Positions 37,817 through 49,208 of a DNA stretch of 64,000 bases are shown here, piece after piece; position 1 is the first letter of the stretch; every line of letters starts with the position of its first letter. The DNA is from Phoronis australis (Eukaryota; Phoronida; Phoronidae). Made by a program: the position numbers and the translations under genes. The stretch lies in NCBI GenBank assembly GCA_002633005.1, contig NMRA01000027.1, positions 657,265 to 721,264 on the forward strand, written 5' to 3'. The notes under the pieces are model-generated. The model saw nothing but the letters and a program-made list of their open reading frames with translations. It was not told the DNA's origin and did no database searches.

Positions 37817-39308
37817 GTTACCGTTGCACTTACGGTGATTTTGAGCATCAATTCAAAACACATATATTACATAATAGCAGTACAACTAAAACATCTGTGC
37901 ATCACCTATATCAAATAACCGATTGGACATCTTTCCTAGCTTATTAGTAAATCATTAACTTGGGCTCTAAAAACACTTCAAAACACTTCAGTATTGTCAT
38001 TCCTATCACAATTGAGTCTATAAACTCCACGAGATTTAATTAAATCATGCTTTTGTGAAGTGAAATAATATCTGTGTTACAATATTTAATTATCAAGTAA
38101 TGGTCGGGTGTATCGCAATCGATTGCTTTATTCTCTTTATTCCAACACCAATTGAAACAAAGTTTGTTTAACAATTAGTAGATTTAGCTAAACTAATTGG
38201 CGATTTGCAAACCGGAAGTGGGCTCACAACGAGAAAGTGGCAGCTAAAAGTTAAATATTTAACCGGAAAGATCTCTCAAAGAGGTTTTGTGAGGAGAAGA
38301 GATGCATTTTAGGGACCCTATTTGCCATCATTCAATTTAAACTTGCCAATCTCTGTGAAAAGTCTCAGATTTTAAGACACACACAAGAATGCATTTGTGC
38401 TGACCTGTCCTGTTGACATACAACAGCCTTGTTACGATATGTTTGTTCGGTTTTTCTATTTGAGCTAGGATGACTTTTAAACGCCGATGAAGGGAAATCG
38501 ATACGGTCGTTGTTCTAATAGAATTGATATCAATTTTACATTATCGCTTACCTGCGTTCAGGATGTTTAAAATCTTTTTCGAAATCACTTAGCATATTTG
38601 TTCCTTTGTTGGAGTCCAATTAAGGACAAAAAGACTTCAATTTAGAACCTGTGCGTTCTGCTCTCAGAGTAGTGCGAGTTTAGTATTATTTTTAATGTCA
38701 TTGTGTGCGTAAGTAACTTCAATTATAACTGTTATTCGATGACGGTAATACAAATACATTGTGCGCCGAGTCGTCCGCAGTAGTTAAAGTTATCTTTGTC
38801 ACCGAAACCTGCAACTTCATACTTACAAAACAAATTTGAGACAGTTTAACACGTGACAAATGCCGGCTTTGAGCTGCAGAACAAACAGTACATCAGTGGA
38901 CAAGTTGGGCTGGTAACTCAACTAACTTATTTATTATTTATTCTGACAAGAAAAAAACAACTCAGACAACATTTGCTTACAGGTCCGAGACTTTTTGTAG
39001 ATTTTTTGGTTATTCTTTCCATAATTAGGTTTGAAAGTTGATCGCATGAACGCAAAAATTTCGGAATTATTAGCTTTAGTCACCTGAACAAAATTTTGCG
39101 TAGAAAATTCGGCAAATATTCCCACGAGCCTTAAGAATTCTGTGAAGCTACAGTGGTTGAACTAGTTAAGTGTCTGGGGTGTACACGAACACTCTTATTT
39201 CATAAGTTACTGATACTCTTATTTAAAATACCAGTTGCTGGGACAATATTTATATAAAACAAATAATTCTGTTTTTGGCTATACTATCTCGGTAAACAAA
39301 TACGTATT
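37817..39308. other. Non-coding, no feature seen
   Basis: About 1.5 kb of AT-rich DNA. The short frames at 38853-39041 plus and 38934-39125 minus have no recognisable motif. Confidence 0.45.
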
Positions 39309-39562
39309 GAATGTAAGTATGCATGTACTTATGAATGTACGCGTGTATGTTCTTATGAATGTATGAATGCATGTTCTCTGAATGTATGCGTGTATGCTCT
39401 TATGAATGTTCGTATGTATGTTCTTATGAATGCATGCATGTACGTTCACATGAATGTACGTATGTATGTTCTATGAATGTATGAATGCATGTTCTCTGAA
39501 TGTATGCGTGTATGCTCTTATGAATGTACGTATGTATGTTCCTATGAATGTATGCGTGTATG
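39309..39562 (+). repeat. 24-bp minisatellite, about eleven units
   Basis: Units of 23-24 bp follow the pattern GAATGTATGCGTGTATGTTC plus TTAT. They start with GAATGT at 39309 and continue to about 39562. Two neighbouring units (one with GAATGCATGTTCTCT, one with GCGTGTATGCTCTTAT) recur as a pair, which suggests duplication of larger blocks. Confidence 0.85.
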
Positions 39563-40740
39563 AAACTTTTGAGCTATTTCCCGCTAAGTTAACTTATCCT
39601 GACTCGTTGAGTCTTTAAAAGTCTTATATTGAACCTAACTAAATCTCTCCCCGTCACACTATGGAGGTATTTTCACTGGTTACAGTAAGCGAGAACAGTA
39701 CCTCGAACAAATACAACGGGGTCTCATTTTCGAAGGAAAACAGTTCTCGATTACCAAAGTCGATATCAGTCGGCCATTATCTCCTTACCTTATCCATTAA
39801 GTTGGTTACCTCTAGGGCATCTCAAGCATCGCTCAAGACCCTTGAGCCTTTCAAAACGTTTCTAAAGATGTAAATATTACACTCACCGTTAAAGGGCCTA
39901 TGGGAATTAGAGATATGTACATTTCGGCTTATAATTCTATCAATTGAACAAAGCACAGTGTCTATGGATTACATACCCTTTTTAATATTTGGTCAAACGG
40001 AAATGAAATTAACACCGTGCTCATTTTATCATATACTAACAAACGAGCTTGGTGACATTATTTCAACTGCTGTATTAAATTCGCACCCCGGGGAAACCCG
40101 ACAAGCAATTGAAATGGATTCAGTTCGCTTTTTGTGCTCACACTTTTGTCAACATATGTCAGTAAGAGTTCATCGTTGTTCTTACCACAACATTCTCTTG
40201 CAAACACTTGTACCCAACGGTTTGATTGAAATAAATTTAAACGCGAAAATAATTCCCCAGTAACAGGATTAATGTAGAAATTATGTTTTCTATCAGACTT
40301 GAAACTTGATCTATCATAACATTACCTCCAGCTAATTTGTCATGTTGTTTGATATTTTCATTCCCAAAAATATCATATAGCCTCAAATTACGGCAAGTAC
40401 GACCATGCTTATTGTCGTTCTTGCAAGCAGCCCCTGGCCAAAATACATAAGTATTTCTTTGTTTCACTACATTCTGTTGTGCTTCAGTCGGGATCAGTTT
40501 CCAAGTGAATTTAAATATGAAATCTATCAGCCACTATCAGCTCTTACCACCCTCTGGGTATACTGCGTTGGCATTTGGTATTACATCTCTAATTAAAAGT
40601 CAGTAGACCCTTTTGGCAGAAGCCGTGTGCCAATCCGAGTCATTTGTGCTAGAGTTCTTCTGCCAACCTATTTAATATTTTTACTATTTCGTAAATTATT
40701 TTCCTGACTAGCTTGGCGACATGTGTTAGCAACGACCACA
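39563..40740. other. Non-coding; one small hairpin
   Basis: No gene supported. The frame at 39958-40263 plus (101 codons) has no recognisable domain. A 54-bp hairpin with arms TTGGCAGAAG (40613-40622) and CTTCTGCCAA (40657-40666) is visible. Confidence 0.4.
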
Positions 40741-41077
40741 ATCAAGGGGACGAAACAAGCGCCTCTCCAGCCACGATCCTCTTAACTCCAGTTGCCGATC
40801 AGCAGACAAACTAGCGTAAGAAATCCTCAGACTTCTAAACTCCACACACGCACCGAAAATGCTCCATACGCGATGACCAAATTTCAGAACCGAGGACCAG
40901 ATTCCGCACTTGCAAATTCGAGCTGCTCACTAGAGTTGAGAGCATGGAATCTGGTTCCCTCTAGTGTGTAGGGAGTTAATAGGTGCGGGTCTGGTAGTTT
41001 GGGTATCGAGTTTGGTGTCTACTGGTCCAAAACTGGAATTAGGAGGCGCGGTTAAGTAACTGTTTCCATCCCTTGAT
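40741..41077. mobile_element. Long-inverted-repeat MITE, copy 1 of the 46.1-kb family
   Basis: The ends are ATCAAGGG-GACGAAAC on the left and GTTTCCATCCCTTGAT on the right, with diverged inverted repeats running inward. The right arm shares blocks, in order, with the element at 46077-46393: GGTGCGGGT, a TTTGG/TGTTTG block, CTGGTC, a GGAATTAGGAGG/GGGCTTAGAGGGG block and GTTTCCA/ACCC. No coding capacity. A minus-strand frame of 99 codons (40930-41229) runs through it and is not considered a gene. Confidence 0.6.
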
Positions 41078-41559
41078 ATGTGAAGAAATCGCGTAGTAAT
41101 GCAAGTGTGCCAAGTGTACAACTTGCATGACAGGAAACTGGAGGTCACTGTGATGAGTGGACACAATGTGCGGCCGCGTTGCCTGCGGACGAACTCAGTG
41201 CCAGGCATATAGGTTGTTGTATTTATCACAAGAAAAAAGACTAGATTAATACATTCTTCAAAAGGTTCACATACGCAAGTAGTTTTCTTCAGTCGCCATC
41301 ATCATTGCGCCGGTTTATCTAATGTAATGTAATCGAACATGTTTTTTATAACGTTCAGCTTATCAAATCACCTATTTCTCTATGTACCCGGCTTCCTGAT
41401 GATGGTTTCATCTAAAATCGCCAAAACATTCTCCCAAAGGAAAGTTGCCGAAAATGATTGAGGATGCCATCTGTATTTTATTTAATTAAATGGACTAAAA
41501 TCCACGTCTTGTGTGAAAACAACTTTAGATTCGGGCAACTTACATTTAAAAATCTCGTC

Positions 41560-41735
41560 TTGTTTATTACTCAAACTATGAATGACTTCGGGACTTGAGA
41601 AGAAGCGACAGGCGCATGCCCACTGAATTGTGACGTCACGACGGGTTAGTTAGTCACCGAGACAGTATGAACGTCACCAGTGTTCCGGACGATTTAATGT
41701 AACAAAATTTCAATTCAAACATAGTATGCATATGA
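41560..41735 (+). repeat. Dispersed repeat, copy B (partner at 11.5-11.7 kb)
   Basis: This is the diverged partner of 11505-11700, in the same orientation. It shares the CTTGAGAAGAA, CGGGTTAGTT and GACAGT-TGA-CGTCA blocks. A TGACGTCA octamer at 41631-41638 lies inside this copy only. Confidence 0.5.
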
Positions 41736-43081
41736 AAGCGATGCCCTTGATTTGAAAAAGAAAATGCGCTTGCGAAGAAAGTTGGGGGTTGTAGCACCAG
41801 GGCATTTATAACGAATTATAGTAAAAAATTATCTCAAAATAAGTTCTCTCAACATGACATCGTTTTTCATACTGGCCACAGTTCGTGATTCATAACGGCC
41901 GCCACAGCTACATGGCACCGAACTTACTTTTTATGAACTTTTGAAACATTGATAATAACATACATAAATACATACCGGGTGTACTTCACGAATTGTTCCT
42001 ATTTCAAGCATGTCACTCGACTGACTGGAGAATTATCTGATATCCTTCAAATAGCCGAAAACAAATGAAGGAGTACTTTTATGACTAGGTATATAAGAAC
42101 TTTCGAATGTCTACTCCATGATTGAACTAGTGTGTATTACCTTCACCTGAAACATGAACGGTTTGATACATTTCATGAATAATGGTTGAAATGTGTTATT
42201 ATGATATAGATCCCTTATATTGCATTATGACTCTAAAACGTTCCTAGATCTGAATACACACATTTCAGTCTTTAATTGTGAAAACGTCAAAGGTTGTACA
42301 CACGGGAATAGAAAGTCATCGTTTTGCTTCAGAGCTCTTACATAGAGTCCTATTGAACCTGCACAAGACGGGTATAAACTGCAGTGAGAACAGACCTCCC
42401 AAATCAGCTCGATTCAATACAGCTGACGTGTTTACATAAAGTAAATGTGACATAATGTTAAGCAAAACAAGAAAGCAAATTTTCCAATACATGCGTAAAG
42501 AAAATAATAAACATTGTACATTAATAGCCCTTTTAATATCGTCGTCTGACTGGCCGCAGGTAACAGGTATCGATAGCAGAAGGCAGACGTTCACAATGAC
42601 ATACGATTACCGTTCTGTAAACGACACTATTTTACATAAACGAAATGAAGCATCTTAAGGATATTCTTTTAATTGAAACCGCATTCCGACAATTTACTGG
42701 TCTTTGTGACAATTTATTTTGCATTAAAATTTAATTCGTTGGCACTGAGCTTGCGGAATTTATGAATGATAAGGATCGATGTCTTTAGGCTAGAAAGGTA
42801 GCTCAATTCACGGTGCGTCCATTATAAGTACAATGCCATTTTCAAGTTATTAAACTAAAATAACGATAATAACGGATTTCTAATGACAAGATCAATGATA
42901 ATAATTACCACAATAATTTTAAATATTTAGTATTTTGTATTGTGGAGCATTGTGCACCTTGTAGTATTCGTGATGGCCTTCTTAAAAACAGTCTCATCCC
43001 GAAAAGGTCATCTTCCGATTAATACAATAAAATACGACTTCAAGTCATTGTCACATTCGCAATAACATAAATGTAACAAAA
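41736..43081. other. Non-coding, no gene seen
   Basis: AT-rich DNA. Overlapping frames on opposite strands at 42316-42594 minus and 42455-42658 plus show no domain. Confidence 0.45.
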
Positions 43082-43170
43082 ACACCATCACCATCGCCAC
43101 CACACCATCACCATCACCACCACCATCCCCATCATCATCATCATCATCATCATCGTCGTCGTCGTCGTCA
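43082..43170 (+). repeat. CAC/CAT/CGT microsatellite
   Basis: CACCATCAC-type triplets change to (CAT)n and then (CGT)n. On the minus strand this reads as a poly-Asp frame (43008-43244) that is not considered a gene. Confidence 0.85.
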
Positions 43171-44161
43171 GCGGCAACAGTTAAAGTGAGTAGTAATGGG
43201 GCTGATAGATGTAAGAGTAGTGAAGCCAGTAGCAACAAGAACAAGAAACGGAAGGATGATGTAATGCGGGTGATGAGACAGGCAGTTGTTGTTGGTGCTG
43301 GTGTTGGTGGTGCTGGTGGCGATGGTGGTTATAGGTGGTCGTCGTGATATTGTTGATCCAATAGTGTTCGTAAGAAGATGTGTGGCTTGCCTGTATCGAA
43401 CACTTCCCTGTGTGTACACTAATCTGAGATTATCTGCTATTATTACAAAACCTGTCACCAAGCCGTACTTGTCAATCAAGCCGTACCTGTCAATCAGAAT
43501 TGTACCTGACTTTAACAGCATCACCTATACTTATGTCCAATTTAGTCAATTTCCTTACAACTCATTGTATTAGATGAAAATACGCTAGGAATGTAATCTT
43601 TTCATCTCATCGTCTTCATAATCAGCCTGCCGATCTTGCTACCGAAGAGAGAACAGTGTCTGAGGTTCAATGGGAACCAGGGGAGTCCTCCCATTTAGAA
43701 GACATGCCGTGCACTCCACGGCAAGCAGCCAGGGGGGGGGGGGATGTCGAATGAAAGCCAACGGTACGATACATAATTTCAAGGAAACCCGACGTTAAGG
43801 CTACTTGTCTAGTGTTTAGCAAACGCTCCGTTAGAACAACTCAAGGGATTTAAAAACGGAGATTCTCGAAAAGTTGAATTTAATTTTAATTGAGGAAATG
43901 GTAAACCAGAACGTTTATTCCTTCAAAAAGACCTTTGTCCGTGGACACTGTAGCAGTGGCAAAGTATAATTTAAAACTCTATGGGAATGTCGATATACGG
44001 TAGAAAAGACATCTTTTAAATTTATCTCCTCTCCTCTCAAGATCGTAGAACTGTTTATTTTGAGTCGTATTGCGTTGTCAATTAACGCTACAAACTGGAA
44101 GTCTTACCAGTTCGAAAACGTGCTAATTAAATGAACAAAACACGAGAAATAGTCAGACGAT
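43171..44161. other. Non-coding; GGT-rich patch and a G run
   Basis: A GGTGCTGGTGTTGGT-type simple patch lies at 43290-43345, and a run of about 13 G at 43730-43742. An inexact 16-bp tandem repeat of GTCAATCAAGCCGTAC occurs at 43470-43495. No gene supported. Confidence 0.5.
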
Positions 44162-44317
44162 CAGTGCTGTAGTGGTAAAATTAGAGGTAAGTAGGCGCCC
44201 AAAGCCCACCGTATCACATTGAGTACTGAATGTAACTCAAGGTGCGTAGGCGCTATGTTCAAAAGCCAAAAGGTGGTTGGCTGCGCCTACGTGCGCCTAC
44301 GCCCCACTACAGCACTG
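44162..44317. mobile_element. 156-bp hAT-like MITE with target-site duplication
   Basis: The element has perfect 14-bp terminal inverted repeats, CAGTGCTGTAGTGG and CCACTACAGCACTG. The flanks are CAGACGAT (44154-44161) and AAGACGAT (44318-44325), an 8-bp duplication with one mismatch. Eight-bp duplications and CAGTG-type ends are typical of the hAT superfamily. Subterminal GTAGGCGCC / GCGCCTACG blocks recur inside, in both orientations, as in many hAT relatives. There is no room for a transposase. Confidence 0.8.
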
Positions 44318-44325
44318 AAGACGAT

Positions 44326-46076
44326 AGAATTGATTGATGAACTTTCTCAAATAGCTGTTCTCCAATGATCGAAATTGTTGTGTTTTCTTCACCAATCAGT
44401 AAAGAATTTCTGATTCAGGAACGCTACATGAGCGTTTCACTCGTCGTTTAACCGCGTTGTACTTCAAAATATATCGGAATTATAACGTATTAAATTGGAC
44501 TAATATTCAAAAACTGTAAGCTGCAAGTCATCAAGCCCTTATATAAGGGGCCAACGTTCGTTGATATACCTTACACGTGTAATCCGACAATCCGACATGA
44601 AGAAAATCCGAGTTTGACGAACATCGATTTGCATAAGTAGGACTGAAAACCTGAATATTATATCATTCCTCGAGCTTGAATATTAAGGAAAGTATCAAAT
44701 TTATCGTTGATTGCATAGCGTTAAGAACTTCACTCTGACATTTATCTAAATTCAACTTGAAAGACTTAATTTGGGAATCTGCTTTAACGGTATGTGATCA
44801 GCTGCTCATTACGTCTGCTTTCCGTGCCGTTCAACCGACGACTCATTTAAAAGGAAACAACGCCTTGTGTTAGCTTATTTAAAAGACATGAACTGTGACT
44901 AGATCACTTTTTCCTATGAAGCATAATAAAAACTCTCTAATCTTTATCTTCTTTCAATAGTTTTGGTAACTCCTTAGTAATACGAATTCTGCAGAATCGG
45001 CAAGAGTTACTAACGTTTTGGGAGTTAAACGAGTCGACTGTGGAAAAAGGCCACCCACATCGAACCACAGAGCTCAATTTGTGACACAATGTGGGAGTGA
45101 TTTAGTCGAAAATGCCTTTTTCTCTCAGGGATAATTGTACTTCAACAACGATAGGGTTTAGTATCCGTTTAAGGTTATGCAGGACCTTGTCCACTAGTGT
45201 ATTATGCCAAATATGTACAAACTAGAGATTTTTTAAAATCAAAATAAAGTAATTATTTTCTGACAATAGAAAGCCTGTAGAATTTGACTTTTGACTTGAT
45301 ACCAAACTACCATTGATTGGGTCACGTGATAGTGTCTTTTGAATGAAATTTAAGAAAAAAGAAAGGTACATTAGCGAATTTCGGTTAATATAAACGCTCC
45401 AGATGAAAACTCAAAAAAGCTGTTACGGTTTTCTAGATTATAATTTTTTCGTTTTATACATAAAAATTCCAGATTTAATAACCCATTAAATACAACATTA
45501 AAAAAATCTTAGCATCGTTTTGGAGCACAATGCATAAAGCATATTATCTAAAAACTACACGCATCCGATCAGCCATTTCTGAGACATGATGTTCTGAAGT
45601 TAACGTCATATTCGAGAAATAATTAATAGAATTGGTACAAAATGTTCACATACTGTGCATTATACACTGGAAGGAATTCAGTTTTTAAGATGTTCTACTT
45701 TTACATGAGGGCTAATTAAACTAGGACTTTTACGATTTTCATGATGACGTACCAAGTTGCACAAACCAAACCGAAAAGAAACCCTGTGACAGGGTTTTGA
45801 GATTTCATTTTAACGTTTACATCAACTAAAATTGTTCACATTACTGAAACCGTTGTTTTGCTATCAACGTACCTTTATTTTTTACTAAGTTTTAACTAAA
45901 AAGGCAAAGGTCAAGTGACCCAGTTAAGGGCAGATTGGTGACAAATATGAAAAACAATTCCTTAGTTAAAATCTACAGATATTTGGCTCAATACGTTGTC
46001 TACACGATCCTAGATTTACATACACTGTAAAATGTAAGATATAACATTCAGGCCATTATGGTTTAAAACTTGTTGA
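44326..46076. other. Non-coding, no feature seen
   Basis: About 1.75 kb of AT-rich DNA with no open frame of note and no ordered repeat. Confidence 0.5.
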
Positions 46077-46393
46077 TAACCAGGGTGTGGAAACGATACC
46101 TTAACCGCGTCTCTTGATTGCAGCTATGCGTCCCTTAACCTCAGTAGCGGACCAGCAAACACCACATTCGCTGTACACGTGCATCCCTAAACTTTACACA
46201 CGCCGCCCTGGTGGCTCGGTTCTGGAGTTTGGTGGCTGGGCGTGGCGTATAGACAGCGGGTATGTAATATTTCCAGTGCTTGTGTAGACTTTAAGGGTGC
46301 GGGTATGGAATTTGTAACACGGTTGTAGTGTTTGCTGGTCAGGGACTGGGGCTTAGAGGGGTGGCCATAAAATCGTTTCCACCCTCTGGTAAC
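46077..46393. mobile_element. Long-inverted-repeat MITE, copy 2 of the 40.7-kb family
   Basis: Two arms of roughly 120 bp face each other. On the left, ATAACCAGGGTGTGGAAACG is followed by CCAGCAAACAC and CATCCCTAAACTTTACACA. On the right these appear as TGTAGACTTTAAGGGTG, GTGTTTGCTGG and CGTTTCCACCCTCTGGTAAC. The arms have diverged, with small insertions. Shared blocks with 40741-41077 indicate one family. Possible ends are the TAACCAG / CTGGTAA sequences. Confidence 0.7.
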
Positions 46394-46648
46394 GGTTCCT
46401 TCAAAACTACGTGCGCTGCTTTTATTATGTCAAACGTGGGCGTGGCTAACTTAATAGTTTTTCTTAACACTGAAACGAACTATTCATTGGCGACAAATTA
46501 AGTGGAAGCTTTAATGTTCATCTACGGAACTCGGTCGAGCACCGTCCGTGAGGCAAACCGAGAGATATCTGATATGCGCTGAACAATCCTTTTCTCGCCT
46601 GACTGAGTTATTACGTGCGTTCGGTTACAATAGGACACTATGAGCGAT

Positions 46649-46779
46649 ACACCTGTGCCCAATTAGCAGGTGTCAAATCCGATAACAAGTCACCCAGTCC
46701 TCCTCATTATCGGCTCTGACCCACCCTCATCAGCTAACTGATTGTCCGATCAAAAGAACTCGTGTTAATTTTCACACCT
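46649..46779. promoter_or_regulatory. Candidate T-box / E-box site cluster
   Basis: ACACCTG (46649-46655) and CAGGTGT (46667-46673) form a 7-bp perfect inverted repeat around an AATTAG spacer. The right arm extends to AGGTGTCAAA, one base from a T-box half-site. A perfect TTTCACACCT T-box half-site lies at 46770-46779. The CAGGTG cores also fit Snail or bHLH factors. Function is inferred from motif match only. Confidence 0.25.
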
Positions 46780-47729
46780 CCATAATCGAGAGAGCTCACC
46801 ATCGCGTGATTGTTTTCCCAGAGCAAGCCAACTCCAAGCAGAAGGAAGGAAAGCAAATAATTTCGCGATTGCTTGATTGTATTACATAACTGCGTGAACT
46901 ATGATCCCAGTTTTAACGATCGAATATAACCGACTGCTTTCTTGTGCTCATCAAATAGTTATGATTGATTTATCCAGTCGTTAAAGGGGCACTGTCACTT
47001 TTAGGGGTGAAAAACGCATTTTCAGGGGTGAAAACGCATTTTGGCTTTATTTTTTGGGTGGGATAGACTGTTTGAAGTTATTTTTCTTGAGCTACAAAGC
47101 CCCGAAGTCGTTTCTCGTAATTTTGCTTCCAGCACAGTTAACTGAAATTGAAGTGGTCACGTTATAAGCGATGTACTATGCAGCGGAAATGGTCGACTTG
47201 GGTGGTGGTGCTGGTCATAATCGCGTAAAAAACCAAAGGCAATTCTCTTAAACGCGTGCAAGAACTGAGCGGGGAAGGGTAGTAACCTCTTGGAAAAGCA
47301 TTTGGGCGCGAATTCGGGAACTGGACTGCCGTGTGAGATGGGTTGTACGTGTATATTGCCTGTAATGTCGAGGTTGCTCGGGTTTTTCTAGAAAGTTGGG
47401 TTTACATTCTTCTCGTGGAAATATCTTGATATTCATGCTTGCTTGGCATAAATCTAGTATTTTTAAAGCCTAGGTTTTCAGTAATTTAAATAATTTACTT
47501 GCTGACTTTCTTGCTGTCTCAAGTCAAATGATCTCGCCCAAATACTCGGGTTAAAATACTAATGACCTGGTAATTATAATGGCCAACCCATGCTATATTT
47601 TTGAGGCAATTATCACCACAGTGCTGTATTTTGGATACCATGCCTAATCTCCATGCTGGGCAGAGTGAGCTTGCAAGTAAGGTGATTCAACATAGGCCTC
47701 GCAGATGCTCAAATGAAAGCAATAGAAAA
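46780..47729. other. Non-coding, no gene seen
   Basis: Near 46985-47040 the phrase AGGGGTGAAAACGCATTTT occurs twice in close tandem after GGGGCACTGTCAC. No gene supported; the frame at 47248-47436 minus is featureless. Confidence 0.45.
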
Positions 47730-48455
47730 CATATTCACGAAAAATCTCGAACACCTGTTATTTGGGATGTCTGAGATAAAATTCGTGTCATCGGTAATAT
47801 TTTTTAAATATTATCATCACACAAACGAATCCTTCAATCGTTTGTTCAGTGGAGGAAGACAGATTCTTTTGAAAAAAAACAACGTAGCTTCCAAACAATG
47901 TAAAATAAAATGTAACGTATTCTTATTTGCATGACATTCCAAAGTCTTCCAAGGTTTAACTTTTTTCGCTGAATAAAAGGAACATGATCTGCAGTGACTT
48001 TGTGAGACCAGTCTCAGCGCGTAGGAACTTGCAACCTCCGCGCTCGCTGCCGGAGTCAAATCCCTCCCGATAAATGGTAGGATATTTTGATCATATATTG
48101 GTAGTCAAGGCATTGCTTTCAGTGGCAGAAACCTGCGAGAATTGGTGATCTATCATAAAACCACAAAGATAGAATGAATTTTGCTCCGTTGCTTGCAGCT
48201 CTAGTCATAGGTATTAACTTCGAGAATATTTACCGCATCCAACAAGTAATCCCGAAAATGCAGTTTTCAGTTTTAAAACCAATAAAGTTTCTTTAATTTA
48301 TTAATCATGTTGTGAATTCTTTATGTGTCAATAATTTCTCATGAGCACAAAGTCCATCCATGGCAGCTTATGCACTAGGAACCAGAGTAAAATAATTGAC
48401 GTAATAGACGTAGATGTCGCTGTCGTCATCGTCGCAGAGCTGGCCTAATTGGCAT
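47730..48455 (+). repeat. Direct duplication, copy 1 (726 bp)
   Basis: This starts CATATTCACGAAAAATCTCG and ends GAGCTGGCCTAATTGGCAT, where the assembly has a single N at 48456. The next 752 bp repeat it with only a few percent differences. The region contains a diverged tRNA-like patch on the minus strand (about 48020-48060, GGTTGCAAGTTCCTACG as a weak B box) and shares blocks with 60400-60710. The frames at 47713-47934 plus and 47817-48059 minus are not conserved as frames between copies and are not called. Confidence 0.9.
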
Positions 48456-48456
48456 N

Positions 48457-49208
48457 CATATTCACGAAAAATCTCGAACTATTTTTTAAGAAAAAGCTCC
48501 GAACACCTGTTATTTGGGATGTCTGAGATAAAATTCGTGTCATCGGTAATATTTTTTAAATATCATCATCACACAAAAGAATCCTTCAATCGTTTGTTCA
48601 GTGGAGGAAGACAGATTCTTTTGAAAAAAAAACAACGTAGCTTCCAAATAATGTACAATAAAATGTAATGTATTCTTAATTGCATGACATTCTAAAGTCT
48701 TCCAAGGTTTAACTCATTTCGCTGAATAAAAGGAACATGATCTGCAGTGACTTTGTGAGACCAGTCTCAGCGCGTAGGAACTTGCAACCTCCGCGCTCGC
48801 TGCCGGAGTCAAATCCCTCCCGATAAATGGTAGGATATTTTGATCATATATTGGTAGTCAAGGCATTGCTTTCAGTGGCAGAAAACTGCGAGAATTGGTG
48901 ATCTGTCACAAAACCACAGAGATAGAACGAATTTTGCTCCGTTGCTTGCAGCTCTAGTCATAGGTATTAACTTCGAGAATATTTACCGCATCCAACAAAT
49001 AATCCCGAAAATGCAATTTTCAGTTTTAAAACCAATAAAGTTTCTTTAATTTATTAATCATGTTGTGAATTCTTTATGTTTCAATAATTTCTCACGAGCA
49101 CAAAGTCCATCCATGGCAGCTTATGCCCTAGGAACCAGAGTAAAATAATTGACGTAATAGACGTAGATGTCGCTGTCGTCATCGTCGCAGAGCTGGCCTA
49201 ATTGGCAT
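48457..49208 (+). repeat. Direct duplication, copy 2 (752 bp)
   Basis: Near-identical to 47730-48455. The main difference is a 26-bp insertion after ATCTCGAAC near 48480, with scattered substitutions such as ACAAACGAATCC versus ACAAAAGAATCC. It begins one base after the N and ends at the same CTAATTGGCAT phrase as copy 1, after which unique sequence follows. The pattern fits two alleles joined in series during assembly at least as well as a real tandem duplication. Confidence 0.9.

Noticed and set aside
36983-37947. Frames of 118-242 codons on both strands, including His-rich and Leu/Ile-rich ones
   Set aside because: All fall in compound trinucleotide repeats; their length reflects absence of stop codons in the repeats and not selection.
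46981-47040. GGGGCACTGTCAC start as a MITE end
   Set aside because: No matching inverted end was found within about 1 kb; only a short local duplication is present.
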